64,000 nt of DNA from Anthostomella pinea (Eukaryota > Ascomycota > Sordariomycetes > Xylariales > Xylariaceae): contig CAUWAG010000007.1 in the NCBI GenBank assembly GCA_963556695.1, positions 806,001-870,000 of the forward strand, in the 5' to 3' direction. Numbering within the stretch: the first letter of the stretch is position 1; each line of letters starts with the position of its first letter. Of the stretch, positions 33,067 through 44,440 are shown piece after piece. A program made the position numbers and the translations under genes. The notes under the pieces are model-generated. The model ran no database searches. It was not told the DNA's origin and saw only the letters and a program-made list of their open reading frames with translations.

Positions 33067-33873
33067 ATGAGAGTCTTTCCGCATTCTCTAGCATCCTCGT
33101 TCTGCACCGTCACTCTAACCATATTGTCCACTACTTGTTTTGTTCATAATGGCGTCGTGGGGTCGTGGGGTCGAACCGGAGACGATTCCGACTCGTGGGT
33201 AGATATTCCGTACCTCAAGAACTACCTGACCAAGAGCTACCACCGGCGGCTCGACTTGACTTATAAGCAGGAGTTCAATGATTTTAAGGTGATGGAGGTG
33301 GCCATGTTCTCGGTCGACGATACAATGAGGGTACTGAGAAAACGCAGATACATCCCTGGTCCCCCACGTGATCAGGACACTCCAGATCTCGGGAGATACA
33401 ACATTGAGTCTCTAGAAAGGGAACCTGCGGCCAGGGATAGATTCTACTGGGATGCGTTCGGGTATCTCGCGGCCTGGGATAGCGAGTTTAAGGAATGCCG
33501 GATCCTACTCCAGCCATGGAAGCCAGACCTACAGCCATCCCAGTTAAAAGAGGTGAAATTCGAAAAGAGAGGAGAGCGATGGGAAATTGCATCTTCAACA
33601 TGGTTGCGGGGCAGCAAGGAAAAGAGGACCGTCTGTCTGATATGGGAGGTCTTCGAGAAGCTCGAAAATGTCCAGCGACAGGAGAATTCGGAGCTTGATG
33701 CAAATGATCCCAGGCTTCAATGGTGGCTCCGGTATCTGGACGGGGAGCAGGAGATACCGGGAGACGCAGATGAAGCTCGGCGGAAAGTACCCCATCCCAC
33801 GGGTTATCCTTTCCAGTGGCTTGACTGTTCCGGAGGTAAAAGGACGATGCGATTTGCGAAGGTCACGTTCTAG
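33067..33873 (+). CDS. Uncharacterised protein, possible secreted/anchored start
   Basis: A 268-residue intronless frame from ATG 33067 (MRVFPHSLASSFCTVTLTIL). The first ~30 residues are hydrophobic after one Arg and could be a signal peptide or anchor. The rest is charged and looks folded, with many tryptophans and aromatic residues (FYWDAFGYLAAWDSEFKEC, LQWWLRYLDGEQ, GYPFQWLDCSGG). The frame extends upstream only from a TTG. I do not recognise the family. It lies about 290 bp from the LINE target site. Confidence 0.55.
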   Translation: MRVFPHSLASSFCTVTLTILSTTCFVHNGVVGSWGRTGDDSDSWVDIPYLKNYLTKSYHRRLDLTYKQEFNDFKVMEVAMFSVDDTMRVLRKRRYIPGPPRDQDTPDLGRYNIESLEREPAARDRFYWDAFGYLAAWDSEFKECRILLQPWKPDLQPSQLKEVKFEKRGERWEIASSTWLRGSKEKRTVCLIWEVFEKLENVQRQENSELDANDPRLQWWLRYLDGEQEIPGDADEARRKVPHPTGYPFQWLDCSGGKRTMRFAKVTF

Positions 33874-33937
33874 ACGTACCCAGTGACGGCGGCCGAATCT
33901 CTCGAGCTCGCATTGTCGGAATGACATTGGACTTTGC

Positions 33938-33962
33938 TTTTTTTTTTTTTTTTTTTTTTTTT
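33938..33962. repeat. Poly-T tract of 25
   Basis: An uninterrupted run of 25 T residues, the longest homopolymer in the window, 65 bases after the stop of the preceding gene. It could be a slippage-prone tract or the poly(A) tail of a retrocopy on the minus strand; no retrocopy body is recognised beside it. Confidence 0.8.
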
Positions 33963-34239
33963 AGTTATTTTCCTTGAAGTATCCTTTTGGTTTTCTTCTT
34001 TCTTTCAGCCTTGGATGCGAGAGCGTCGATACAATATCAGACCAGCCTCATGCAGCGCTGGAGTTGGTTATCGCTGATTTCCTGGAGTTTTTATTATGGC
34101 TGATTTTCTGGAATTTTCGATTAGCCGTTCTTTCGTTTAGTTGTTTTCCTAATTCCATGTCTTGCGTTCTTTCCTCGACATTACGTCTTGCTATCCACGG
34201 TATCTAGGGCTGCATTTAGTAAGTAAAACTAAGATCATA

Positions 34240-34672
34240 CCCTGAGTGTTGCAAGGTGTGTATATGTGACCAGGCACAGGGGATTGTCCCTGCATAGCTC
34301 TGACTGTCCCTGCGTAGCTCCCCATATAAGGAACAGCTCCCTTGCTCCAGTTCAGACAAACGATGATACTGACTCCATGTCTACTCCTTTCATGACTCTG
34401 TGCCTAATCCGTTCGTTCTCCCAGGAGGAGGAAACCGAGAAAGATAACCCCGATAGGCTTGCTTTTTTCCATCTGCCACATCCTTGGAGGACCGGGCAAC
34501 CTATACCACCCAGGATGCCTACGTGACCGGTGTCATGGCAGGCACTAGGTAGCCGCACAGGATCAACCCCTATATATACACGACCCTGTCTTCTAGCTAA
34601 CTTCATATTTCCTGCTTCTCTTCACGCACAACAACGGAAGTCATTATGGGGTCACAGGCAGTCGAACTCTGA
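34240..34672. repeat. LTR-like repeat related to 19.5-19.9 kb
   Basis: Contains TGTGACCAGGCACAGGGG near the left end, a CCCTATATATACAC box, and ends GTCGAACTCTGACA, which is LTR-like (TG...CA). Its right half aligns by eye with 19540-19668 plus 19829-19870. No target duplication was found, so the exact ends are uncertain. Confidence 0.45.
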
Positions 34673-35424
34673 CAGCCAGTCATGCTTACAGAGGTAAATT
34701 CCTCGACGACCGGCGTGCGTAATTGCTAAAATTGCTAAAATTGCTTCAAATCAAGCGCTTCTATATGTACACAAGAGTAAAAGGGGAGGGAAGAACATTT
34801 GCCCCTGAAAACTTGCCGCTGCATCAAACAATACGATCACACGTAACCCCGCCACGGATGTTCGAAGAATGATTATATAGTCTGGCCTATGAGAATCGAA
34901 AAAGTCATGATGTCGTGATCCCTCGCTACACCTCCAATCTCCATACACACTACCAAGCAACTCTCGGACATCCATCGACACTACCGGGTAGGCCAACCCT
35001 GGAACAGGGAGAAAGAGACACCAATGACCATGCACACTAGCCTTGGAGCCTATATGGATTCGTATCCAAAACAGAGCTGCTGTCCGAGCCGTCTCTATAT
35101 CCCTCCCAAGAAACCATGCCGTGGAAGATCCAAGTCCATATACCACTATCACAAGGTTCGCACCTCATACAACTCTCATATATGCGAGCGAAAATGTGTT
35201 GATGATATCGCGGTGCGTACTGCGAATTCCAAGTGATGCAGCAAACTCCCATGTCCCAAACGCCAGAAAGCAGCAATTTCTGGACGCCGATCAGGTGAGG
35301 GTGGCGAGCATAGCCCTCACAAGACCAGGTGGTGGACCTACAAAAACACAAGTCAGCAGGGCAGTTCGTCGGGCAAAGGGTTGCATCGCGACGAGGCGAC
35401 ATGATCAAAAAGGCGCACCTTCAC

Positions 35425-37093
35425 CTATCGATGCTTCGATTTCGGCACGCTGATGGACATCCTACCTTTCTTGTCCTTCTCGATGCGCACCCCGCGCCGC
35501 GGCTCCTCGATCTTCTCGACCTGCTCCTCGTAGAGGACCAGTTCGCCCGTCGGCAGGCGCTCGGCCCGGACCATCTCGCGCTCGGTGCTGTGGCTGTGCG
35601 AGCGGTGGCGGGAGCGCGAGGAGTGGGAGTGGTGATGGTGGTGGCGGTGGCGGTCACTGCGCATGAGGTCCCGCTCGGCCTCGAGACGCGCGATCTCCAT
35701 CTTGATCTCCTTGTCGGAGCGGCGACGGTCTCCCACCAGGGCCAGGGGACCGAGTGCCATCTCGTCGCTGTACTCCCTCGGGTTGGTCTCGATGATGAGG
35801 GGTGTCCGCCCACTCGTGGAGGTGGAGTAGCTGGAGGTGGAATAGCTGCGGTGGCTGCGGACAGGCGAAGCATCCCGTACGATGGTCTCCTTGACAACCT
35901 CCATGACGGGCTGGGCGGGCGGCGGCGGTGGTGGAGGAGGGGCGTGGATAACTGTCGGGGGTGCTGGCGGAGGCGGTGGAATTGTATACACCACCTCTTC
36001 CTTGCGTTCCTCGATGACAGCACCAGGGACTGAGCGGGCGGCAGCGACTTCGAGTTCAGACTTCTTGTAGTCTTCGCTCAGCTTGAGCAGGTCGTCGATG
36101 TTCTGCTGGCCGAGGGCCTTTTGAACGATGATAGTGTTGCCCTGCACCTGTTAGTATGATGTAATAGACGAGCGCTAGCACCAGCGCGTGACGTACCTCT
36201 TCGACGAAGGGGTACCCTGTGTCGATAATTGCCCGCTTGGACACGAGTTTGGCTGGGATTCTGGTCTTTCCCTTCTTGGGGTATTCGCTCTTGACAGTTA
36301 CAACGGTGCCCCCGCTGCTGCTGGAGCTGCTCGAACTACTGGTGGTTGTAGAGGATCGTGAGCTGCTTCGAACAGTGCTGGCACGATGCGTGGTGGTCGG
36401 CGCTGTAGTAGTCGCTCTGCTGGTTCTCGAGCTACTTCGATCCCGCCGTTTCTTCGACCGCGTAATCTCCCTCTCGCGAATGCGCTCGGGATACGCGTGG
36501 TATTCTTCATCGCCGTAACGCTCGGGCTCGGATATTTTGATCTCGTCAAAGTCCCGCTCCGCATATATTCTCGGGGGTGGAAGTGCACGAGAGCGGGGAA
36601 GGGGGATCGGTTGGTACGGGTCGGGACGGTAGTCTGCGCGGCGGGCTGGAGGACCGTATTCCTCTCTTTCGAAGAACTTTGGCGCAGGCCGCCTATCGAA
36701 GGTGTCGAGGGATGACTGCCGTCGCACTAGGGTCCCGGGCCGTCGGGGAGGGGATGTGTTCCGGTACTCTCGCTCTCTATCTCTCTCGTAGAGTACTCGC
36801 CGTTCCATCTCCGGGGGTGGGGAGCGCCGTGGTCCCTCATCGTAGTATTTCTTCTCGCGTATGACGAACTCGTCATCCCACGGACGAGGCGGCCCTCGTG
36901 GCTCAAATCGGTCGTCAAGTGACGACTCACGAGGTCGCTCACGTACCGGCGGGCCACGGCTGTAGTAGCGATCGTGTTCCTCGAAGCGCTCTCTGTCCGC
37001 TCCGTGACGGTTACGATCGGTCTCCTGCGCAAATCGATCCCTGTCCCATCGCTCGCCGTAGGCCAAGTCGTCGTCTGATCGTCGATAGGCCAT
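35425..37093 (-). CDS. DUF8035-type Arg/Ser-rich protein
   Basis: Exon 1 (37093-36197) and exon 2 (36141-35425) flank a 55-nt intron (GTACGT donor, TACTAAC branch site, acceptor GTGCAG). The product is about 537 residues. The N-terminal half is Arg/Asp/Glu/Tyr-rich with many REYRR-like charged runs. Across the junction the ordered core reads KTRIPAKLVSKRAIIDTGYP then FVEEGNTIIVQKALGQQNID, which I associate with the fungal DUF8035 domain. The C-terminal half has a poly-Pro tract, an SH-rich tract and an ending KGRMSISVPKSKHR. No catalytic motif is seen. The composition suggests an RNA-associated or scaffold protein, but that is only inference. Confidence 0.85.
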
Positions 37094-39148
37094 TTTGAAG
37101 TGCTGCAGCTTTCGAGATGGAATAGAATTGAATCGAAATCAATCGCACTGATGTCGAGCGCCCGACAGATAATAATGAGGATAACTTGGCAGAATCTCAA
37201 ATGAACGGTGAAGACGATGATAGGCAGGGAAGCTGGAATACCAAATGGTGATAGGTAGTGTCGCAGTAGTGGGCTACGTATGACGACAGAGGGGGATCGG
37301 CCGAATGATACGTAGAAATTGCCAGTGGCTTTCGTGACTGGTCTGTCACAAGACGCACAAGCAGAACGACCCGCCCAGAGAGCCTAGAGGATTGTTGATT
37401 TGGAGACGTATAGGGACGGTATTGGTCCGGATAGCCTGGTACAATCCTCGCTGGTTGGCAGAGAGGCTGTTCCAGGTTTTCAATCGATATCGACACACTT
37501 GTTGCGTGTGACTTCAGTGCGACACTGCTGTTTAATGACACACGAGAGTGCTGTGGTCCCGCGAGCCCTTCTCGTCGGTCTGAGCGTAGGTTGGAGGAGA
37601 GAAGAAGAGACCGGGAGTTCAAACGGGCGCCAAAAACAACTTAAACCGTCCCGCCATATAACGATATCGCGTCTTGAGCACAGATAATCGGGAGGCTGGC
37701 GTGATAGCTTCTTTTCCCTCTTTTTGTAGACGGAGATTGAAGAGAGCCAAGTGGAGGGGCCAGAGGGGTAGGCTTTGGGCAGCACTCTGGAAGAGGAACC
37801 TGGAATGCGGCCATGCTGGCTGGTCAGGCCCTGGCTTGTCCCACCTCTTCTCGTCGGAGTCTCTGCTAAAGATAGGCTGTGTTAGTGCAGTACGACTAGA
37901 GCACCTGGGTGAGACATCCGGATGCTCGTCGGTGCCCAACTAGAGGTCAACCATGGAAGAACAAGTCTCACACGATCAAGCTTCCAGAGTTTTCTGGTAA
38001 ATGTCAATCGTTTAAGTAGGAGTTCACAATATATTCCGTGGATACGTTGGTGCTTGAAGTCGGATAAGATGAGGAGTCACATCGTGTGCCAACCCGCAGG
38101 CGCGGTCGCTTAGATAGGCCACTAACAGCAGAAGGACTCTTTGGATCTGGGCAGCTGGGGTATCCTTGATCACATCTGCGATTGGGCAGCTTCCAGAGGC
38201 CACTCCGCAGCAAGGTTGCGCATGCCAGAATCCCAAAGCCAAAACTGCATCCACGAAAGGGGAACTTCCCACGGGATCTCGTGCCTGGGCACCCGTGAAC
38301 TCAATCTCCATGAACATTCTGCTGGCATCGGAACAATGGGAGCCTAGACGTGTCGCACAAAGGCTTCGAAGCGACTAGGACACTTGTCTTGGGTCGACAC
38401 GCCTTCACTGTGCATGAACATCAAGCTGATGCGAGGTGCCACTCGGGAGTTGCGACTGATCGCGACGGGATAGAAATGCTCTGAGATCGCAGACAGTGGT
38501 CTTGAATGGATGCAGGATCACGTCGCGGATAGATCCTGGACAATCCTTTCTCGCCCATCCGTCGTCTTTGGCTTGTGCCTTTTTCGAACTTTTCATGCAT
38601 TGATGGGGAGTCCCGCTACGCGTCGGACCGTCTCCCACAACTGCAAGTCTGGCTTCCCCATGGCTCGGCAGAAGAATATTCAAAGTGCCCAACCAAGGCC
38701 CAGCATTATAAGATATCTGCTGTGAGACGTCGGCAAACAAACAGGGTTACTCGACGCCTTTAATCGTCGGGGGTGTGAAGTTGAAGGGGCCGGCGCGGCT
38801 GGGGCGCCCCATACGCTTTTAGGGTTGTAATTGGAAGAGAACCCCCACGGGCCACAGCTGAGAGCTGACGTCGTGGTTGAGGTCCGTAGGCCTTATCTCA
38901 GTGCCCAAACCAGCTGCTAGCCATTCAAGGGGTAGGGAACATCTGTGGTGCTGTGGCTTTTGTGGCTGTGGTGGCTTGTTTGTGGCTCATTTGGTGACTC
39001 ATGTGGCTAGTGGCCATCACAATTGAAGATTCCGGCTGATCACTGAGATAACACAGGCAGCTGCAGTGCTGCCCACCCGTGCAACCGGCTGAGAAAACTT
39101 AAAAAGCCATCGTACCAGAACACAGCCGATATCTTCTTGGTGGCACCG
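37094..39148. other. Long intergenic region
   Basis: About 2 kb with no supported gene; only short frames on both strands. At 38943-39013 there are about six imperfect TGTGGCT repeats. Confidence 0.4.
38943..39013. repeat. Imperfect TGTGGCT tandem repeat
   Basis: TGTGGCT or close variants occur about six times in 70 bases, separated by short T- or TCA-containing spacers. Simple-sequence origin; no function visible. Confidence 0.6.
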
Positions 39149-40717
39149 ATGCGCCGCTATTCTGAGCGTTCCTGTCCGCTATGGTGAGCAGTCGCCCTCC
39201 CCTTTTTCCATTCTTTACCGTCTGTGGCTCAGCATTTTCAGCGGTGTATCATTCAACATCGCTCGTGCTCGCAGGCCTGATGAAGCAGTCTCGGCAGGTT
39301 GGAACTCTGCTGGGGAGCGCAACATTTATGATGAGAATGAACCATGCATCCGCGCAGGCCTCTGTCGGAAAGTGTATGATGGTGTTGCCGCCGACCATGT
39401 GGCTGAGAGCATTGCTTCTACACTGATGCATATTCCGGTTGGTGGGCCACCGTCGCCGATGTGTCCGACACCAACGTCATGCTCTGCCTGCATCCCAAGC
39501 GCGAAGACTGGGCTCCGGAGCCCCGGCGACGACGATTTCGAGATCAAGGCCAGACACTGTTTTGTCACCGGCATTTCATCAGGTCCGCCGGACGGATTTG
39601 ACGTCGTTGGTCTGAATCCTATCAAATATGGCGTGTGGTGTGCATCCATTAGCAATGTGACAACACCGGTTATGAAGAAGATGGATGGGCCCTTCCGATT
39701 CACCCGGCATGTTTTGAAATGTTTAAACGGCAGACACTGAGGTCACTGGGCCATGTCGACGTGGACGGCTTATGGGAACTGAGAGACGTGCGTTCATGTC
39801 CTCTACCAAGATATTCTAACGACCCCAACTGACCCCTTCACAGTTACAAGGCAATTACCGGTCTCAGTTAGCTGCCTTCTAAGTCATGTCTAATGGGTCT
39901 TCCTAACACATGCGCCGCTTCAGCCACTTCAAAGATTTTGCGGAACCCACGGTACTAGACCGCTGCTCCCGGCAATGGTAGGGTATCCCTCAGTCAAGCT
40001 CTCGTTGGGAAAGAGGTTAATGGTCATAGGTGGGTATGTCGGAATGGAACCGAGTGGCTTCTGGCCAACCAAATCAGAGTTCCTGGGCTCCAAGATATGC
40101 TGTCCAGGTGCCGGACTACAGATACAGATGGCACCGGCGTTGTCTACGATCTGCCAGGTCGAGGAAACCATACAGATCCCTTCGAAAGACTTTCGCCAGA
40201 GATTAGAGTGCTACTGCTGCCTCATCTCTCTCGTCAGGACGTTGGAAATATGAGGCTCGTATCTCACTGCTTCCGACAGTTGCCACAGGCGTACTTTCGA
40301 TCTCTCATCCAAGTCGAAATGCCGTGGCTTTGGGAGGTGCTGGACGCATTTCCGCCTGTGAGCCGTTACGATTGGAACAGGCTTTTCTCTACCGTTCTAG
40401 CTAACGAGCTGGCTGGCAATTTTTGGAGTATCAAAGACGAAGAACTTGCCGATACCCTCTACACTCTTCTTGACTCTGATGACTCTGTTTTTGGCGAATG
40501 TCATCAAAGTCAGGATGTCAAATTCGCCACGGAGGCGAAAGCCTTGCTGGACAGACACCAAAAAGAGGCGGACGAGAAAATCGCTAGTGGCCTGTGGCCT
40601 AGTCGAGAAGATCCTGGCCTTAGAGGCTTAAGGAATCGGAAGCGGGTTTGGAACGATATTGAAGAGATCATTCGGCGTATCAAGAACCTGAACGGATCGA
40701 CCATCCTGGAAAGTTAG
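39149..40717 (+). pseudogene. F-box protein gene, probably damaged
   Basis: The pieces match the layout of large fungal F-box protein families. The N-terminal exon pair (39149-39183 and from 39275) gives SCPLWPDEAVSAGWNSAGERN. Near 39675 a different frame gives GYEEDGWALPIHPACFEMF and then LRSLGHVDVDGLWELRD, which joins over an intron (39787-39843) to LQGNYRSQLAAF. The F-box itself lies in 40097-40717: DPFERLSPEIRVLLLPHLS, then QDVGNMRLVSHCFRQLP. The joins between pieces need frame changes that I cannot all explain with good introns, so the gene may be broken. F-box proteins recruit substrates to SCF ubiquitin ligases. Confidence 0.5.
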
Positions 40718-41107
40718 AGGGCAAATTTATCAGTCTGGTATTGGTCAAGGCAAGTATGCGGGTTGCGAGGTAGCTTCGGTGTGTCTTTCTCGAACGGATA
40801 CTGGCTGACGTCGTGCCTGAGCCGTCGACCTGGAATTGTCATAGACCCTGCGCCTGGCAGCAATATGTGACTTGTAGATGAGCACGTTCGGTAATGCTGA
40901 TCACTGATCGCCTTTCATTTATCCAGGCCAGGTTGTTTCAGCCATGGGGCAAGACACGGGTATCAGAGCGCCACGTCACCGCGGTTCGACTTTCATCTGA
41001 GTACAACGTGTACAAAGAAATCATATCGATATATAGAGCTGCCGCAGTCGCCAACACCTGGTTCGAACATAGCAGCAACAACACCTCGACATCGACCAGT
41101 CGCCACC
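40718..41107. other. Intergenic
   Basis: No gene motif. Probably holds the promoter of the following small membrane protein gene. Confidence 0.4.
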
Positions 41108-41443
41108 ATGGACACATCACTGCAGCTGCTGCACCGCCTTCCCACTCTTCCCACTTTTGACCTGCTAATGGGAAGCTTCCTCATTGCGCGTTGCCTCGTT
41201 TTTGCGCTCAAGCTTTCCTTGCCATCGCAGCTAGAGAACGTGGGTGTCGGGAGCGGCACTTGCACGATGGCTACAATGGGCAATTGCGCAATGGAGATGG
41301 CTGGAATAGACCTGGCGTATGGTATCACTCTGTGCTGCCTCTGGCTTCGGCAACGAGACTCTGACATGGGGTCCGTGATCCTGGCCAACCTTCTATTCCA
41401 TACCATCATGCTGTCGTTTCCCGCGATGCTGGAGTTGGCCTAG
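41108..41443 (+). CDS. Small multi-pass membrane protein (DUF4267-like)
   Basis: A 111-residue frame with ATG in good context (CACCATGG). Hydrophobic segments occur near residues 14-32 (TFDLLMGSFLIARCLVFAL), 68-80 (LAYGITLCCLWL) and 88-108 (VILANLLFHTIMLSFPAML). The layout and size recall the DUF4267 family of four-helix fungal membrane proteins; the match is by general pattern only. The stop TAG directly precedes a GTAAGT, so a longer spliced form could have existed before a nonsense change. Confidence 0.5.
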   Translation: MDTSLQLLHRLPTLPTFDLLMGSFLIARCLVFALKLSLPSQLENVGVGSGTCTMATMGNCAMEMAGIDLAYGITLCCLWLRQRDSDMGSVILANLLFHTIMLSFPAMLELA

Positions 41444-42217
41444 GTAAGTACGCGTTAATCTGACTTACGATAGACAAGTTCAACGATTCATGTCTGGTGC
41501 CAGTTCAGAACACTGATCCCATGCAATCACAGGGCGCTGAATACCGCCATCGTCGGCACTATCGGCTGTTTGCTCGTATTTCGGTGCTCGAACAGATGAA
41601 GTTATTGGCAGCGAGGTGTCTGTGTCTTCACACCGATTGAAGGAGTATTCCAGGCGGCTGAGGAAGTCCGGTTGATACACGTTTGCAAAATTTACCTAAC
41701 ATCTCGCCAATCGCCAACCAATCGTTTCACCACTTGCGCAATTGAACTCGCAACCGGATGCCTCTCTTCATGACCAATCTCTTTCTTTGTCCACGCTTTA
41801 CAGACCCCAAGGTATCCGTTATCGCCCTGAATCCTGGCTTCACATTGCTCAGTGACCTATGGAGCAACGGGGGAGACTCAAATTTCGAAGGTGCTATCTT
41901 ACCTCCTATGCGCATGGGGGTTATGGTTATGGAGGTGTATAACCAAAATAAACTGCTCTGCAGCCAAGATACTGATCATCGACATGTTACAACTGACCTA
42001 TAATCCCTCCAATACGCTGAGATAGTCACCCTACGAGTCACGACATCCGGTCCGTTGTCAACATTGCCATATTCATGGACTCATAAACGTAATGAAATGA
42101 ACTAGGGACCTGACGATCCATGAGTTCAATCATCGGTTCAATCAACTACAGTGCCACCTCCATTCGCAGAGTACCCCATTCGCCGCGAGACCACTGCGGC
42201 GGTTCCCCAGCCGCAGT
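41444..42217. other. Intergenic
   Basis: No supported gene between the convergent membrane-protein genes. Confidence 0.4.
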
Positions 42218-43151
42218 TTACGCATTTCTCGGAGACTTGGCCACATTCCGCGTCAGTATGCCAGCGACGATGAACGTCAGAGCGAGGACAAGCTCCTCGA
42301 TAACCTGCAACCCAAGCCTCGCACCCAGGCTCCTGTCCAGCGGGTCCACCTTGGCTTCAGTGAAGACGTAAGAGAGATTTGTGAGTAACACGATGCCCAG
42401 AAGCGGGCTCGGGAAGAGCACGACCGAGAGCAACAGCTTGCCTTCCCAGTAGGCTCCAGGTCGGGCTTTGCTGGAGGTGCGCAGTAGAGCCAGGAAACTC
42501 CATGCTGCAAGCCCGACGATGAAGATTGAGACCAGAACCAGTAGCAGGAGCCCGGCCTTCAGGAGAGAGACGTTCATTGACATGGCGTCTGGGTCGCTCG
42601 CGGAATCAGACTTGTAGACATGGGAGGCACCCACGGCCGTGAGGACGAGCGCGGTGAATGTTGCGATTGTGCAAGCTGCAAGCCACGAGAGCTCGAGCCA
42701 TCGACGTCTTGCTGGGAAGAGGTACGCACGACTGCGTATCACATCAACAAATAAAACATGGACACACGAAGGTAAGATCATCTTACCACTCATGTAACAA
42801 TCCCAGGAAAACAAGCGTGAGCGGCGCCAGACCGACAATAACGAGCACTCGTGCAGCGACACTGTCGGAGACTGCTATCTCGAGTCTACCCGCGACGATA
42901 TGCAGGATGCAGAAAGCGACAAGGCTTCCCCAGCCGAGGATGATGGCATGCCGGACACCGTGTTTGAAGGTTGCGATGAGGGATCCGATGGTGAAGATGC
43001 CATATATCGTAGGGCTATCGGTAGGCCCCGCGAGGTGGCCATTTCGCGTTGGTGGGGAAGGGGCCTTGGATTCGGATACGAACGACTGGTTTTGAATACA
43101 GGTATCGTGGCCTGAGAATGGGCGCGATGTGACTGAAGTCCGACTGGCCAC
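42218..43151 (-). CDS. DUF7702-like integral membrane protein (5' end unresolved)
   Basis: Two open stretches join over a 55-nt intron (donor GTAAGA at 42786, acceptor ACGCAG ending 42732). The spliced protein has about seven hydrophobic segments: PTIYGIFTIGSLIATFKHG, AIILGWGSLVAFCILHIVAG, VLVIVGLAPLTLVFLGLL, LAACTIATFTALVLTAVG, LLLLVLVSIFIVGLAAW, LLSVVLFPSPLLGIVLL and LVLALTFIVAGILT. The HGVRHAIILGWGSLVAFCIL stretch resembles DUF7702-type fungal membrane proteins. No ATG precedes the first segment in frame (the frame opens only at GTG 43151), so at least one upstream exon is missing from this model. Function unknown. Confidence 0.6.
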
Positions 43152-44440
43152 TTTTTTAAGTTACTTCGGCAACGATTGGTAACCGCCAACACATCATGAA
43201 GAGAACCAACATGGCTTGTCCTCATCTGCGAATGCCAATGACTGCGCCGCCCGCCAGATGTATAATCCATGGCTTCCCCTATTCGTATGTACTGGAGCTT
43301 CTCAATCGCAGCGCTGCATTGATGCCAAATAGCTTTCTGTAAGTGGCATCGCCCAAGCATCTCGGCAGGAAACTGACGGGATCAGAACACGTCATTAACA
43401 TCACCTCGGTATAAGGTAACAGATCGCTTCGCACCAGGCAGCAAAATCCTGGTTTGTCCCGACATTGATGGTATTGGTCCAGTGTCTCGTGGCTGCGTCG
43501 CAGCGAAAAGCACAGCCTCAATGATTTGAGATCTTCCATCCGCCGTCCCCGATCGTGCAGCCATTGGAATGAAACGCAAGTCTCATCCTGCGAGACTATC
43601 TCTAGAATGCAGGAAGAGGGTACCTGACGTCCACGACTATGAGGTCCGATGAGAGCACGTGATGTTGAATACACGGATGTTGATTGATTCTATTGATTGT
43701 TCTGCTCTGCGTGCAGAGATTGTCATCTGTCTTCTTGGTGGGTCAGATGCCCTGTGCGTCTCTGCCCCACTGGAGATCTTCCGGCGCCTAAAAGGCACCT
43801 TGACAGGTAGACAACGGAACCTAGTTGTTCCGTCCCGATCCAGCCCCCTCTGGCACAAAACGGCCACGGTCGCACAAGGACACTCTAGACAGGGAGAATA
43901 CACACACACACACTTCACTCTGACGATTGGCTCAAATCTGACAACTTACCACTCGCCAACCCTATCTTATTAACATAGACACCGGTTTCTTAAATCGTAC
44001 ATGTGCTGTTTTAGTTAGAGTAAATATTTGTCTTTGCTTAACGCGCTTACAGGAGCCAGAGATGTGACGGAGAAAGTTGCACTCGGGGCCGAGGTTCAAA
44101 GGAGACGGACACTCGACTCGAATTCCAACCATAGGCCCCGCCGAGAGGCTGATATCAGCACACCTAGGTACTGAACAATGATGATGCTTTCAGGATACCC
44201 AGATAGACTGATAAGGTGCCGAGAGCGCTGTTGCCATCAAGTCAGTTGCTGTATGACTGCCACTAACGTCCACGCTTCTTCCATTGACAGAGGTTGAACG
44301 GTCGCCAAGAAATGCCTTGCTGCGAGAGTTCAGTAAGCACTGAACTACCTAGTCTGACCGCAAGACCATTGCGGTCAATGCACGTTGTTCTAGACTACTC
44401 CCCCAACTCAAGCCGAATCGTGTTGTCGACTGTCTTTTAG
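43152..44440. other. Intergenic
   Basis: About 1.3 kb without a supported gene apart from the possible missing first exon of the DUF7702-like gene. A short CA run lies near 43900-43912. Confidence 0.4.

Larger units (their letters stand above)
33874..35424. other. Long intergenic region with poly-T and repeat
   Basis: About 1.5 kb without a supported gene. It holds the poly-T tract and an LTR-like repeat listed separately, and short AATTGCTAAA direct repeats near 34721-34745. Confidence 0.45.

Noticed and set aside
39326..39703. Minus-strand frame starting MNRKGPSIFFITGVVTLLM with a possible membrane segment
   Set aside because: Lies opposite the F-box gene pieces; the plus strand has family motifs and splice signals.
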